Assembly: GCA_031292015.1 (NCBI GenBank)
Contig: JARLHY010000166.1
Span: 1 to 9,933, forward strand
Reading direction: 5' to 3'
DNA from: Negativicutes bacterium
Lineage (GTDB): Bacteria > Bacillota_C > Negativicutes > Sporomusales_B > JARLHX01
Length of the DNA: 9,933 nt
The notes beneath the pieces were generated by a model. The model had not been told where the DNA came from. It was given only the letters and a program-made list of their open reading frames with translations, and made no database searches. Made by a program: the position numbers and the translations under genes. Each line of letters opens with the position of its first letter. The stretch's first letter is position 1. Shown here piece by piece: positions 1 to 4,878 of the stretch.

Positions 1-348
1 TACCCCATCCAGGAAATAAGTGTCGGCGTGTCCGTCAACACGCACGTTGATCTGCTTAGAGTCGGTGGAAAGCGTGATTGCCGGCACGATGTTTTTATTC
101 TTATCCTGCGCCAGCAGATTCTTACCGTAAAAGCTGGTGGCGTCAGTTTTCGCTTGGGCTGTTTTGGTCGGCAGGCTGAGCGCCCCGGCCAGGGCCGCGG
201 CATCGACAGCGTTCTGGAGTTTGGCGTGTTCAAGGTAGATGAGGCCGATATCGGCCACCAGGCCTACCAAGCTCATGAAGAAGAGAAACCCCGCCATCAC
301 CAGCGCCAGGACGCCGCCCTTTTGATTGCCTAGCAGTCTTCTGAGCAT
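1..348 (-). CDS. tadG: TadG-like pilus-assembly protein, 3' end outside window
   Basis: The first 116 residues are visible; the reading frame is still open at base 1, so the C-terminal part lies beyond the window. The start ATG (346-348) follows a GGAGGG Shine-Dalgarno with 7 nt spacing and lies 13 bp downstream of the tadE stop, so the two genes form an operon. The N-terminus is the classical Tad-like module: a short basic stretch, a Gly-Gly pair at residues 11-12, a membrane helix at about 12-36 containing VADIG, then LQNAVDAAALAGA at about 44-56. Proteins of this type (TadG / 'putative Flp pilus-assembly TadE/G-like') are anchored in the inner membrane with a large extracytoplasmic domain, and take part in assembly of the Flp/Tad pilus as pseudopilin-like or anchoring components. 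The family call is firm from the N-terminus. The name TadG, rather than another Tad-domain paralogue, is inferred from position, and the length and any C-terminal VWA domain cannot be seen. Confidence 0.85.
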   Translation of the reverse strand, partial: MLRRLLGNQKGGVLALVMAGFLFFMSLVGLVADIGLIYLEHAKLQNAVDAAALAGALSLPTKTAQAKTDATSFYGKNLLAQDKNKNIVPAITLSTDSKQINVRVDGHADTYFLDGV

Positions 349-361
349 CGGGTGTCCCTCC

Positions 362-802
362 CTACTCCATCATCATGATCGCTTGTCCGGTGATCAAAAC
401 CCCGTCCTGCGTGGCAGGAAGCAAGGTAACCGTTTTGCTGATATCCTTCGGGTCTACAGTGGTCACATCCACCTTCCGGGGGTAGGTCGCCGTCACCGTT
501 ACCGTCGCCCCCGAGGTCCGCTGACTCTGTGCGGGAAGAGTGGTCACCGTAGGCTGCGGATTGGTATAGGTTGGCACCGCAGCTCTGGCAATATCCTGAA
601 TTTTTCCGTCCGTCGCCTCGGGGTGGACAATGGCGTAACGGGCTCCCACCCTGGCCGCTTCGGCCATGGCGAGATAATCATGAATCACTATGCCGAAAGC
701 GATCATACCCACCACCATCAGCAATAACACAGGCAGGACCAGGGCGAATTCCACCATCGACTGACCACGGTGGTTGCGGACATATTTACTGATCATCTGC
801 AT
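362..802 (-). CDS. tadE: TadE-like pseudopilin of the Flp/Tad pilus
   Basis: A 146-residue protein. I chose the ATG at 800-802 because it follows GGAGGTGA with 5 nt spacing; the frame is open further upstream (to 970), but that part has no ribosome site and does not look like protein. The N-terminus has the prepilin signature G|QSMVEF, with Gly13 before the cleavage site and Glu18 at mature position 5, followed by a hydrophobic helix at about 20-41. This is typical of TadE pseudopilins, which are cut by a TadV/CpaA-type prepilin peptidase and needed for pilus formation. After the helix comes the common MAEAARVGARYA stretch (46-57), then a Thr/Val-rich extracytoplasmic domain of about 90 residues. 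It is the first gene of a tadE-tadG operon, with a promoter at 888-916 and conserved upstream boxes at 916-955. No prepilin peptidase gene is in the window. Confidence 0.9.
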   Translation of the reverse strand: MQMISKYVRNHRGQSMVEFALVLPVLLLMVVGMIAFGIVIHDYLAMAEAARVGARYAIVHPEATDGKIQDIARAAVPTYTNPQPTVTTLPAQSQRTSGATVTVTATYPRKVDVTTVDPKDISKTVTLLPATQDGVLITGQAIMMME

Positions 803-887
803 AATTGTCACCTCCGGATAATTTGCGGGGTCCGGACGCCCTGCCGGGCCTGTCGCCAGTCCCGTCAGGACATCGATACTTGCTTCC

Positions 888-916
888 ATTGTAGCATCTG
901 TGCAGCCACGGCTGCA
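888..916 (-). promoter_or_regulatory. tadE-tadG promoter, extended -10
   Basis: On the minus strand TACAAT (893 to 888) is preceded by TGC, giving an extended -10 (TGnTACAAT). The hexamer 17 bp upstream, TGCAGC (916-911), is a poor -35. The predicted start point is near 881, about 80 nt before the tadE ATG. The -10 context GCTACAATGG closely matches the flp and cpaB promoters (GTTACAATGA). The weak -35 suggests dependence on an activator binding just upstream. Confidence 0.6.
901..916. repeat. Perfect inverted repeat over the tadE -35 region
   Basis: TGCAGCC-AC-GGCTGCA is a 7-bp perfect dyad with a 2-bp centre. It ends 8 bp upstream of the -10 and covers the -35 position, where a bound repressor would block polymerase or an activator would touch it. 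It is absent from the flp and cpaB promoters, so it would add control specific to tadE. The dyad is visible in the sequence; its operator role is inferred. Confidence 0.45.
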
Positions 917-955
917 TCGTACCCAGGTCTTATTTGCATTGAGGACCCGGTCCCA
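916..955 (-). promoter_or_regulatory. Tandem regulatory boxes upstream of tadE
   Basis: Read on the minus strand, the distal box TGGGACCGGGTCCTCAAT (955 to 938) and proximal box TAAGACCTGGGTACGAT (932 to 916) start exactly 23 bp apart. GGTCCC (plus, 949-954) lies 56 bp upstream of the -10 edge at 893. The same pair recurs at identical distances upstream of flp and cpaB. The distal boxes all fit YGRGACCGNGNNYYCART. This is a candidate site for a transcriptional activator of the pilus regulon. Confidence 0.6.
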
Positions 956-1065
956 ACGTCCTCTGGGCATATCGTCCTAGCGCACCGGGTCCGAAAAGGA
1001 ACTCTCCAAAATCCCGCCCCAGCTTCATGACCCGGCCCGCCATGAAAAAACCCCGCGCAGGAGAG

Positions 1066-1096
1066 AAAAAAAATCCCCCGGTTCTCCGGGGGATTT
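1066..1096 (-). terminator. Rho-independent terminator of flp
   Basis: An 11-bp perfect GC-rich stem (1071-1081 with 1086-1096) with a 4-nt loop, AGAA on the minus strand, is followed on the minus strand by a run of eight T (1073 to 1066). It starts about 20 bp after the intact-frame flp stop. It is one of the strongest terminators in the window, as expected for a highly expressed pilin transcript, and it separates flp from tadE. Confidence 0.93.
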
Positions 1097-1116
1097 GTGG
1101 AGTCCACTGATTTTGA

Positions 1117-1277
1117 TTACAGCGCGGTGGCGATTGTAGAGAAGTAGGTGGCAATGTTCTGGCCGATAGTGGTCAGGGAGCCGATCACCACGATGTTACG
1201 AGCCCGAGAATCAAACCGTATTCCACCATGCCCTGACCTTTTTCGTTACGGAGAGCGTTGAGAATGAATGCCAACAT
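1117..1277 (-). pseudogene. flp: Flp major pilin gene with a one-base frameshift
   Basis: Encodes the small Flp-type IVb pilin, the structural subunit of the Tad pilus. The ATG (1275-1277) follows AAGGAGG with 8 nt spacing. The first 27 codons read as a normal Flp N-terminus: a leader ending KG, the cleavage signature G|QGMVEY (Glu at mature position 5), then GLILGLV. The frame then breaks: after GTA (1199-1197) it reads Thr-Ser-Trp and stops at 1187-1185, giving 30 residues. Shifting by one base, from AAC at 1197-1195, restores a typical Flp ending, NIVVIGSLTTIGQNIATYF and beyond, with a TAA at 1119-1117. One extra base near 1196-1198 (for example GTAAAC for GTAAC) would give an intact 53-residue pilin. 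No slippery heptamer is present, so programmed shifting is unlikely. It is either a real deletion or a sequence error. The promoter, ribosome site and terminator are all intact, which favours an error or a very recent mutation. Confidence 0.88.
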
Positions 1278-1332
1278 TTTTGCTTCCTCCTTATTATCGT
1301 TATTTTTGGGTTGTTGTCCTTTTGGTGATTTC

Positions 1333-1361
1333 ATTGTAACAAAAAAAAAACGGCCCTTCTA
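1333..1361 (-). promoter_or_regulatory. flp promoter, extended -10
   Basis: On the minus strand TGTTACAAT (1341 to 1333) forms an extended -10. The hexamer 17 bp upstream, TAGAAG (1361-1356), is a weak -35 lying in the loop of the degS terminator. The predicted start point is near 1326, giving a leader of about 50 nt to the flp ATG. The 11-mer GTTACAATGAA (1340-1330) is identical to that in the cpaB promoter (7100-7090). Confidence 0.65.
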
Positions 1362-1369
1362 TCGGCCGT
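1341..1369 (-). terminator. Rho-independent terminator of degS
   Basis: A 6-bp stem (ACGGCC at 1350-1355 with GGCCGT at 1364-1369) and an 8-nt loop are followed on the minus strand by ten T (1350-1341), 76 bp past the degS stop. The stem is short but GC-rich and the T run is long. The terminator overlaps the flp promoter: its loop contains the -35 position and its 5' arm lies in the proximal regulatory box. Confidence 0.8.
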
Positions 1370-1400
1370 AGGTCTCAATTTAACTGGGCTCACGGTCTCA
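1361..1400 (-). promoter_or_regulatory. Tandem regulatory boxes upstream of flp
   Basis: On the minus strand, TGAGACCGTGAGCCCAGT (1400 to 1383) and TGAGACCTACGGCCGAT (1377 to 1361) share TGAGACC and start 23 bp apart. GGTCTC (plus, 1394-1399) is 56 bp upstream of the -10 edge, as in the tadE and cpaB promoters. A further related element, TGGGACC on the minus strand at 1429-1423, lies about 30 bp upstream. The repeats are visible; binding by a common activator is inferred. Confidence 0.6.
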
Positions 1401-1444
1401 TTCCGGCCGGCGCCGGGTCCTAGGTCCCAGTCGGGGTTATAGTC

Positions 1445-2578
1445 CTACTTCAGCGGCACTTTGATGTATACCTTGGTTCCTTTGCCGTAACCCGACTTGA
1501 TGCTGATCTCTCCGTCCAGCAGCGTGATACGCTCCTGCATCCCCATGATGCCGTAACTGGAGTCGCCGATGTTCTCCGCGTCGGCGTCAAAGCCCCGGCC
1601 GTCGTCTTCGACAACAGCGCTGACCAGCTGGCGGCGAAAATCCAGCCGTACCCACACCGTTTTGGCCTGAGCATGTTTTTCCACGTTGGTCAGGGCCTCC
1701 TGCACGATCCGGAACAGCCCCACCTCGATATGAGAGTCCAGCCGTTTTTCATCGCCCATCACCATCAGTTCGACGATGGTACCATGCCGCTCTTTCATCG
1801 TGTCCATCACCCTGCGGATGGTCGGCACCAGCCCCAGGTCGTCCAGGGTCATCGGCCGCAGCCCGAAAATGATCTTGCGGGTTTCTTTCAATACTTCCCT
1901 GATCTGCACCTGCAAATCCTTGAGTTCTGCTTTGGCCCTGGTGATGTCGCTATCGACAAGCCGCTCGCATACCTCGGCCCGAAATACCACGTTGGCCATC
2001 GACTGAGCCGGACCGTCGTGGATCTCCCTGGCTACCCGGCGCCGCTCCTCTTCCTGGGCCCGGATGATCTTGGCGGCAAACTCCTGGCGCTGCTGCATCG
2101 ACTCGATCTGGGTGAGGACTCCGTCCATGTGATTGCCGAGAAAGCCCAGGGCGGCGCCGACCTGGCCGACCAGTCCCTCGGCCCGCCGCAGCGTATCCTG
2201 CAGATTGCGCAGCCGCTGCTCCAGATCGTCCCGCTGGCGGCGCAGGTTTTTCTCCTTCTCCCGCGACACCGCAAGCTCGACGCGTATCTGCTCAACTTCC
2301 TCGTAAGCCGCCCGCATATCTTCTTCGCTGTAGATCATGAAATTACGGTGAACCTCGGCCAGTTTCAACCGGGCCCGGCGCTCCCGTTTTTCCAGGTCGT
2401 CCACATGAAAAATGATGTCGGCGGTTTCCTGCTTGACCCGTTCAAGGTCTTTTCCCACATTATCCATTTCGTTGCGAGCCGCTTCATAAATGTCATAGAT
2501 CTGGGACTTGCCCTTCTCCACGGCCGCGATGGTTTGTTTGACGATTTTGTCGAGGACCTTGACGTCGATCTTCTGCAT
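1445..2578 (-). CDS. degS: DegS-type sensor histidine kinase (cytoplasmic)
   Basis: A 377-residue soluble kinase, close in length to Bacillus DegS (about 385). The N-terminal half (about 1-165) is the DegS sensor region, largely charged coiled coil with no membrane segment. The HisKA_3 dimerisation/phosphoacceptor block follows: AQEEERRRVAREIHDGPAQS, with His187. The HATPase domain shows the N box IVQEALTNVEKHA (Asn298), the G1 box VEDDGRGF (323-330) and the G2 box GIMGMQER (343-350). All catalytic features are present, so it should be active. DegS normally autophosphorylates and passes the phosphate to DegU, a LuxR-type regulator. No degU is adjacent here; the neighbours are tadB upstream and flp downstream. 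I prefer the ATG at 2576-2578, which sits behind AAGGG; a GTG at 2585-2587 in the same frame is the alternative (380 residues). Its terminator is at 1341-1369 and a promoter candidate is at 2598-2625. Confidence 0.9.
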   Translation of the reverse strand: MQKIDVKVLDKIVKQTIAAVEKGKSQIYDIYEAARNEMDNVGKDLERVKQETADIIFHVDDLEKRERRARLKLAEVHRNFMIYSEEDMRAAYEEVEQIRVELAVSREKEKNLRRQRDDLEQRLRNLQDTLRRAEGLVGQVGAALGFLGNHMDGVLTQIESMQQRQEFAAKIIRAQEEERRRVAREIHDGPAQSMANVVFRAEVCERLVDSDITRAKAELKDLQVQIREVLKETRKIIFGLRPMTLDDLGLVPTIRRVMDTMKERHGTIVELMVMGDEKRLDSHIEVGLFRIVQEALTNVEKHAQAKTVWVRLDFRRQLVSAVVEDDGRGFDADAENIGDSSYGIMGMQERITLLDGEISIKSGYGKGTKVYIKVPLK

Positions 2579-2597
2579 ACCCGCCACCCTTAAAAGG

Positions 2598-2625
2598 ATT
2601 ATACTATGAGCAATTCGCCAGACAG
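2598..2625 (-). promoter_or_regulatory. Candidate degS promoter
   Basis: A perfect TATAAT (minus, 2603 to 2598) lies just upstream of degS and downstream of the tadB terminator. The -35 candidate CTGTCT (2625-2620, spacing 16) is weak. The predicted start point is near 2591, only about 13 nt before the preferred ATG, so the leader would just hold the ribosome site. It lacks the GRGACC boxes of the pilus promoters. Confidence 0.45.
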
Positions 2626-2642
2626 GCCGCTATCCCTGCCGG

Positions 2643-2674
2643 AAATGGAAAAGACTTGGTTTCCGCCAAGTCTT
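2643..2674 (-). terminator. Terminator after tadB (end of the cpaB-tadB operon)
   Basis: A 9-bp perfect stem, AAGACTTGG (2651-2659) with CCAAGTCTT (2666-2674), and a 6-nt loop lie 15 bp after the tadB stop. On the minus strand the stem runs into TCTTTTCC, a short and interrupted T run. It probably works as an intrinsic terminator, but less efficiently than those of flp or degS. Confidence 0.7.
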
Positions 2675-2688
2675 CCTTCCTGCCTGCT

Positions 2689-3660
2689 TTACAATCTTAT
2701 ATCCACGATTTTCCGAACCAGCATGATGCCGAAAAGCTGGCTGACTAACGCCGCCCCCAGCATCATCTTCCCGGCCGGATGAGTAAAAAGACCTTGCATA
2801 TAATCGGGATTCGCCACAGTCATGAGCAATCCCATGACAAATGGCATCAGGCCGACCACCAGGCCGGAAATACGGCCCTGAGCCGTCAGGGTCCGGATCT
2901 CGCCCTTTAGCTTGATGCGGGACCGGATGGTACCGGCGATGTTGTCCAGTACCTCGGCCAGATTGCCGCCCACCTGACGCTGGATGAGCACCGCCGTAAC
3001 CACCAGGTCCAGGTCGTCACTGCCCACCCGTCGTGCCATATTGTTCAGCGCGTCCTCGGTGGTGATCCCAAGGTTAATTTCCTTCAGCATTCGGGCGAAC
3101 TCCTGCGAGATCGGCGGCGTCATCTCTCTGGCGACCATCTCGATGGCCTGAAGAAAACTGTAGCCGGTGCGCAGCGAATTGGCAACAAGCACCAGGGCAT
3201 CACTCAGTTGATCATTGAGCTGCCTGATTCGCTTGGCTGCCTTGATGCTGAGAAACATCTTCGGCACGATGAAGCCGACAACGATACCGACTGATGTCAT
3301 CAGCGGATTGCCCCCGCTGATGACGAAGAGCACCGCCGCGCAGCCGACCATCGACCCTGCCCATACAGTGGCAAACTCAGACCCTCTCAGCGGCAAACCG
3401 GCCCGAATCAGCTTGTTTTCCAAGCCCCGCGACTGGCCCGACCATTCGAAATGGCGGCTCAACCGTCGGACGGTGGCCCGCCAGCCGGTCAGGGACGGCT
3501 TGTGGAGCAGTTCCGTTCGTACATCTGCAGTCGAAGAGGGCTCGATATAATGACCGATGCGGTCTCTGATCGTTTGTTTAGGCAGCACGGCGTAGTACCA
3601 GATCGCCGCGAGTCCAACCATAATGGTGAGAAAGGCGCTCAGCGCAATGAGTGCGACCAT
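2689..3660 (-). CDS. tadB: TadB inner-membrane platform protein of the Flp/Tad pilus
   Basis: A 323-residue membrane protein with the normal TadB length. An N-terminal helix (about 2-24) is followed by a cytoplasmic stretch, two helices (about 97-137), the T2SSF domain (about 153-280) and a final helix (about 296-317). Diagnostic features are LSDALVLVANSLRTGYSFLQ (152-171), the QRQVGGNLAEVLDNIA block (227-242), AQGRISGLVVGLMPF (260-274) and the VRKIVDIRL ending characteristic of TadB. TadB and TadC together form the platform that couples the TadA ATPase to pilin polymerisation. It begins 15 bp after tadZ with a GGGGGGAG ribosome site and ends the cpaB operon. Normally tadA/cpaF precedes it and tadC follows. 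Here neither does: the 110 bp after it hold only a terminator and the degS promoter. The T2SSF fold is certain, and TadB rather than TadC is likely from the C-terminus. Confidence 0.92.
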   Translation of the reverse strand: MVALIALSAFLTIMVGLAAIWYYAVLPKQTIRDRIGHYIEPSSTADVRTELLHKPSLTGWRATVRRLSRHFEWSGQSRGLENKLIRAGLPLRGSEFATVWAGSMVGCAAVLFVISGGNPLMTSVGIVVGFIVPKMFLSIKAAKRIRQLNDQLSDALVLVANSLRTGYSFLQAIEMVAREMTPPISQEFARMLKEINLGITTEDALNNMARRVGSDDLDLVVTAVLIQRQVGGNLAEVLDNIAGTIRSRIKLKGEIRTLTAQGRISGLVVGLMPFVMGLLMTVANPDYMQGLFTHPAGKMMLGAALVSQLFGIMLVRKIVDIRL

Positions 3661-3675
3661 TATATTCTCCCCCCT

Positions 3676-4878
3676 CTAGCCTAACAATCGCTTCAGCTTG
3701 TGCACCATGCCTTTGGCAGGTTCCTGCTTGCCGACCTGGCCGATGGACTGGGCCAGTTTGACGATATTCTGGGAGACAACCGCCTCCGGATTGGTTGCAA
3801 CAAAAGGCGTTCCCCGGTTGACCGAGGCAACCACCGTCTTGCCGTCGCTGGGCAGAGTGGCGGCAAAGCTGCGTTTCAGGCTTTCTTCCGCCTCCCGGAT
3901 GTCCATCCCGCCCTCTGAATTGGTCCTGTTGAGCACCAGACTGATCTTATCCTGGCTGTACTCCAGCGACTCCATAATCTCCAGGCACAATTTCACATTT
4001 TTAATTGTCGGCAGGTCCAGCGACGCCACTACCAGGATCTGGTTAGCCCCGTCCAAAGCGGCCAGGGTTGTTTCACTGAACGCCGGTACAGTATCGACGA
4101 TGATATATTGGTACATGGTACGCAGCGTCTTGAGCATCGTCGCCAAATGGGAACCGGATACCATTTCGGCCTGTTCCGGTCGCAGCGGCGCAGCCAACAC
4201 GTCGACCTGCTGGTTGTACTTGGTCAGATAACCGGCCAGAACCTTGTCGTCAAGACTGTCGATGTCGGCCACTACGTCGGCGATGGTCGCCCGGGGCAAG
4301 ATATTGAGAAACAGACTGACGTCGCCGAACTGCAGGTCGGCGTCGACGATGCAGACTCGCCCTTTGGTCTTGTCGGCCAGCGCCACCGCCAGGTTGGTGG
4401 CGATAGTCGTCTTGCCGATGCCGCCTTTGGCGCTGAAGACAGTGATTACCTTCCCTTCCTCCGGTGGCTTGGGTTCAAAAGCCACGACCTTGCGCCGTTG
4501 CTGCTGAGTGGCGTGCACCTGTTTCACCGCCTGAAGCAGCTCGTCGCCGGAGAAAGGCTTGGTGAGGTAATCTTTCGCGCCGGCGGTCATGGCTTTGCGC
4601 AAATATTCGCGCTCGGCCTGAACGCTCATAATGATGATTCCGGCCTTCGGCACCTCGGCGCTGAGCAGGCTGGTGGCGGTGATACCGTCCATACCAGGCA
4701 TGTTGATATCCATCAGAATAATGTCCGGTTGAACTTCCTTGGCCTGTTGGATGGCCGCCTCCGCCGCTGCCGCCTCGCCCACCACGGTTATACCGGGATG
4801 AAACTCGATCAGCTTGTGGATGTTTTCCCGTGTGGCCTGAACGTCATCAACGATCATCACTCTAATTTTTGCCGCCAT
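3676..4878 (-). CDS. tadZ: TadZ/CpaE: receiver domain fused to a MinD/ParA-like ATPase
   Basis: A 400-residue protein that localises Tad pilus assembly to a cell site. Residues about 4-125 are a response-regulator receiver with all key residues: Asp11/Asp12, phosphoacceptor Asp57 (LMDINMPG), Ser85, and Lys107 in TKPF. Many TadZ/CpaE receivers are degenerate, so an intact one is notable. A linker of about 20 residues leads to the ATPase: deviant Walker A KGGIGKTT (151-158) with the MinD signature lysine Lys151, switch region VDADLQFGD (178-186) and Walker B-like IIVDTVPAF (259-267). The C-terminus is basic (KLKRLL), possibly a membrane-binding tail. The ATG at 4876-4878 follows GGAGG with 8 nt spacing and overlaps the secretin gene by 17 bp, so translation is probably coupled. 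The tadA ATPase gene expected next is missing. Which kinase, if any, phosphorylates Asp57 is unknown; DegS is encoded two genes away. Confidence 0.93.
   Translation of the reverse strand: MAAKIRVMIVDDVQATRENIHKLIEFHPGITVVGEAAAAEAAIQQAKEVQPDIILMDINMPGMDGITATSLLSAEVPKAGIIIMSVQAEREYLRKAMTAGAKDYLTKPFSGDELLQAVKQVHATQQQRRKVVAFEPKPPEEGKVITVFSAKGGIGKTTIATNLAVALADKTKGRVCIVDADLQFGDVSLFLNILPRATIADVVADIDSLDDKVLAGYLTKYNQQVDVLAAPLRPEQAEMVSGSHLATMLKTLRTMYQYIIVDTVPAFSETTLAALDGANQILVVASLDLPTIKNVKLCLEIMESLEYSQDKISLVLNRTNSEGGMDIREAEESLKRSFAATLPSDGKTVVASVNRGTPFVATNPEAVVSQNIVKLAQSIGQVGKQEPAKGMVHKLKRLLG

Larger units (their letters stand above)
803..1065. other. tadE leader and upstream regulatory region (non-coding)
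   Basis: This stretch between the flp terminator and the tadE start has no credible gene. It contains the tadE 5' leader (about 80 nt, from a start point near 881), the extended -10 promoter at 888-896, a perfect inverted repeat at 901-916 and the two regulon boxes at 916-932 and 938-955. Further upstream are several GGACC/GGTCC elements: an 11-bp palindrome at 943-953, a GAGGAC/GTCCTC inverted repeat (941-946 and 958-963), and GGGTCC near 988-993. An 8-bp palindrome, GTCCGGAC, lies in the leader at 830-837. Apart from the elements listed separately, I see no function in it. Confidence 0.6.

Noticed and set aside
865..1154. Small minus-strand open frames between flp and tadE
   Set aside because: They overlap the flp terminator and the tadE promoter region, lack ribosome sites and read as low-complexity translation of regulatory DNA.
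1185..1200. Programmed ribosomal frameshift in flp
   Set aside because: No X-XXY-YYZ slippery heptamer or downstream structure is evident at the shift point; a one-base loss or sequence error is simpler.
1066..1437. Possible insertion sequence or phage remnant explaining the many short repeats around flp
   Set aside because: The repeats are explained by terminators and regulatory boxes; there are no transposase fragments, terminal inverted repeats or target duplications.
1673..2593. Long plus-strand open frame (306 codons) opposite degS
   Set aside because: It is antisense to a gene with complete histidine-kinase motifs, is rich in His/Pro/Leu as expected from the reverse frame of GC-rich coding DNA, and shows no recognisable domain.
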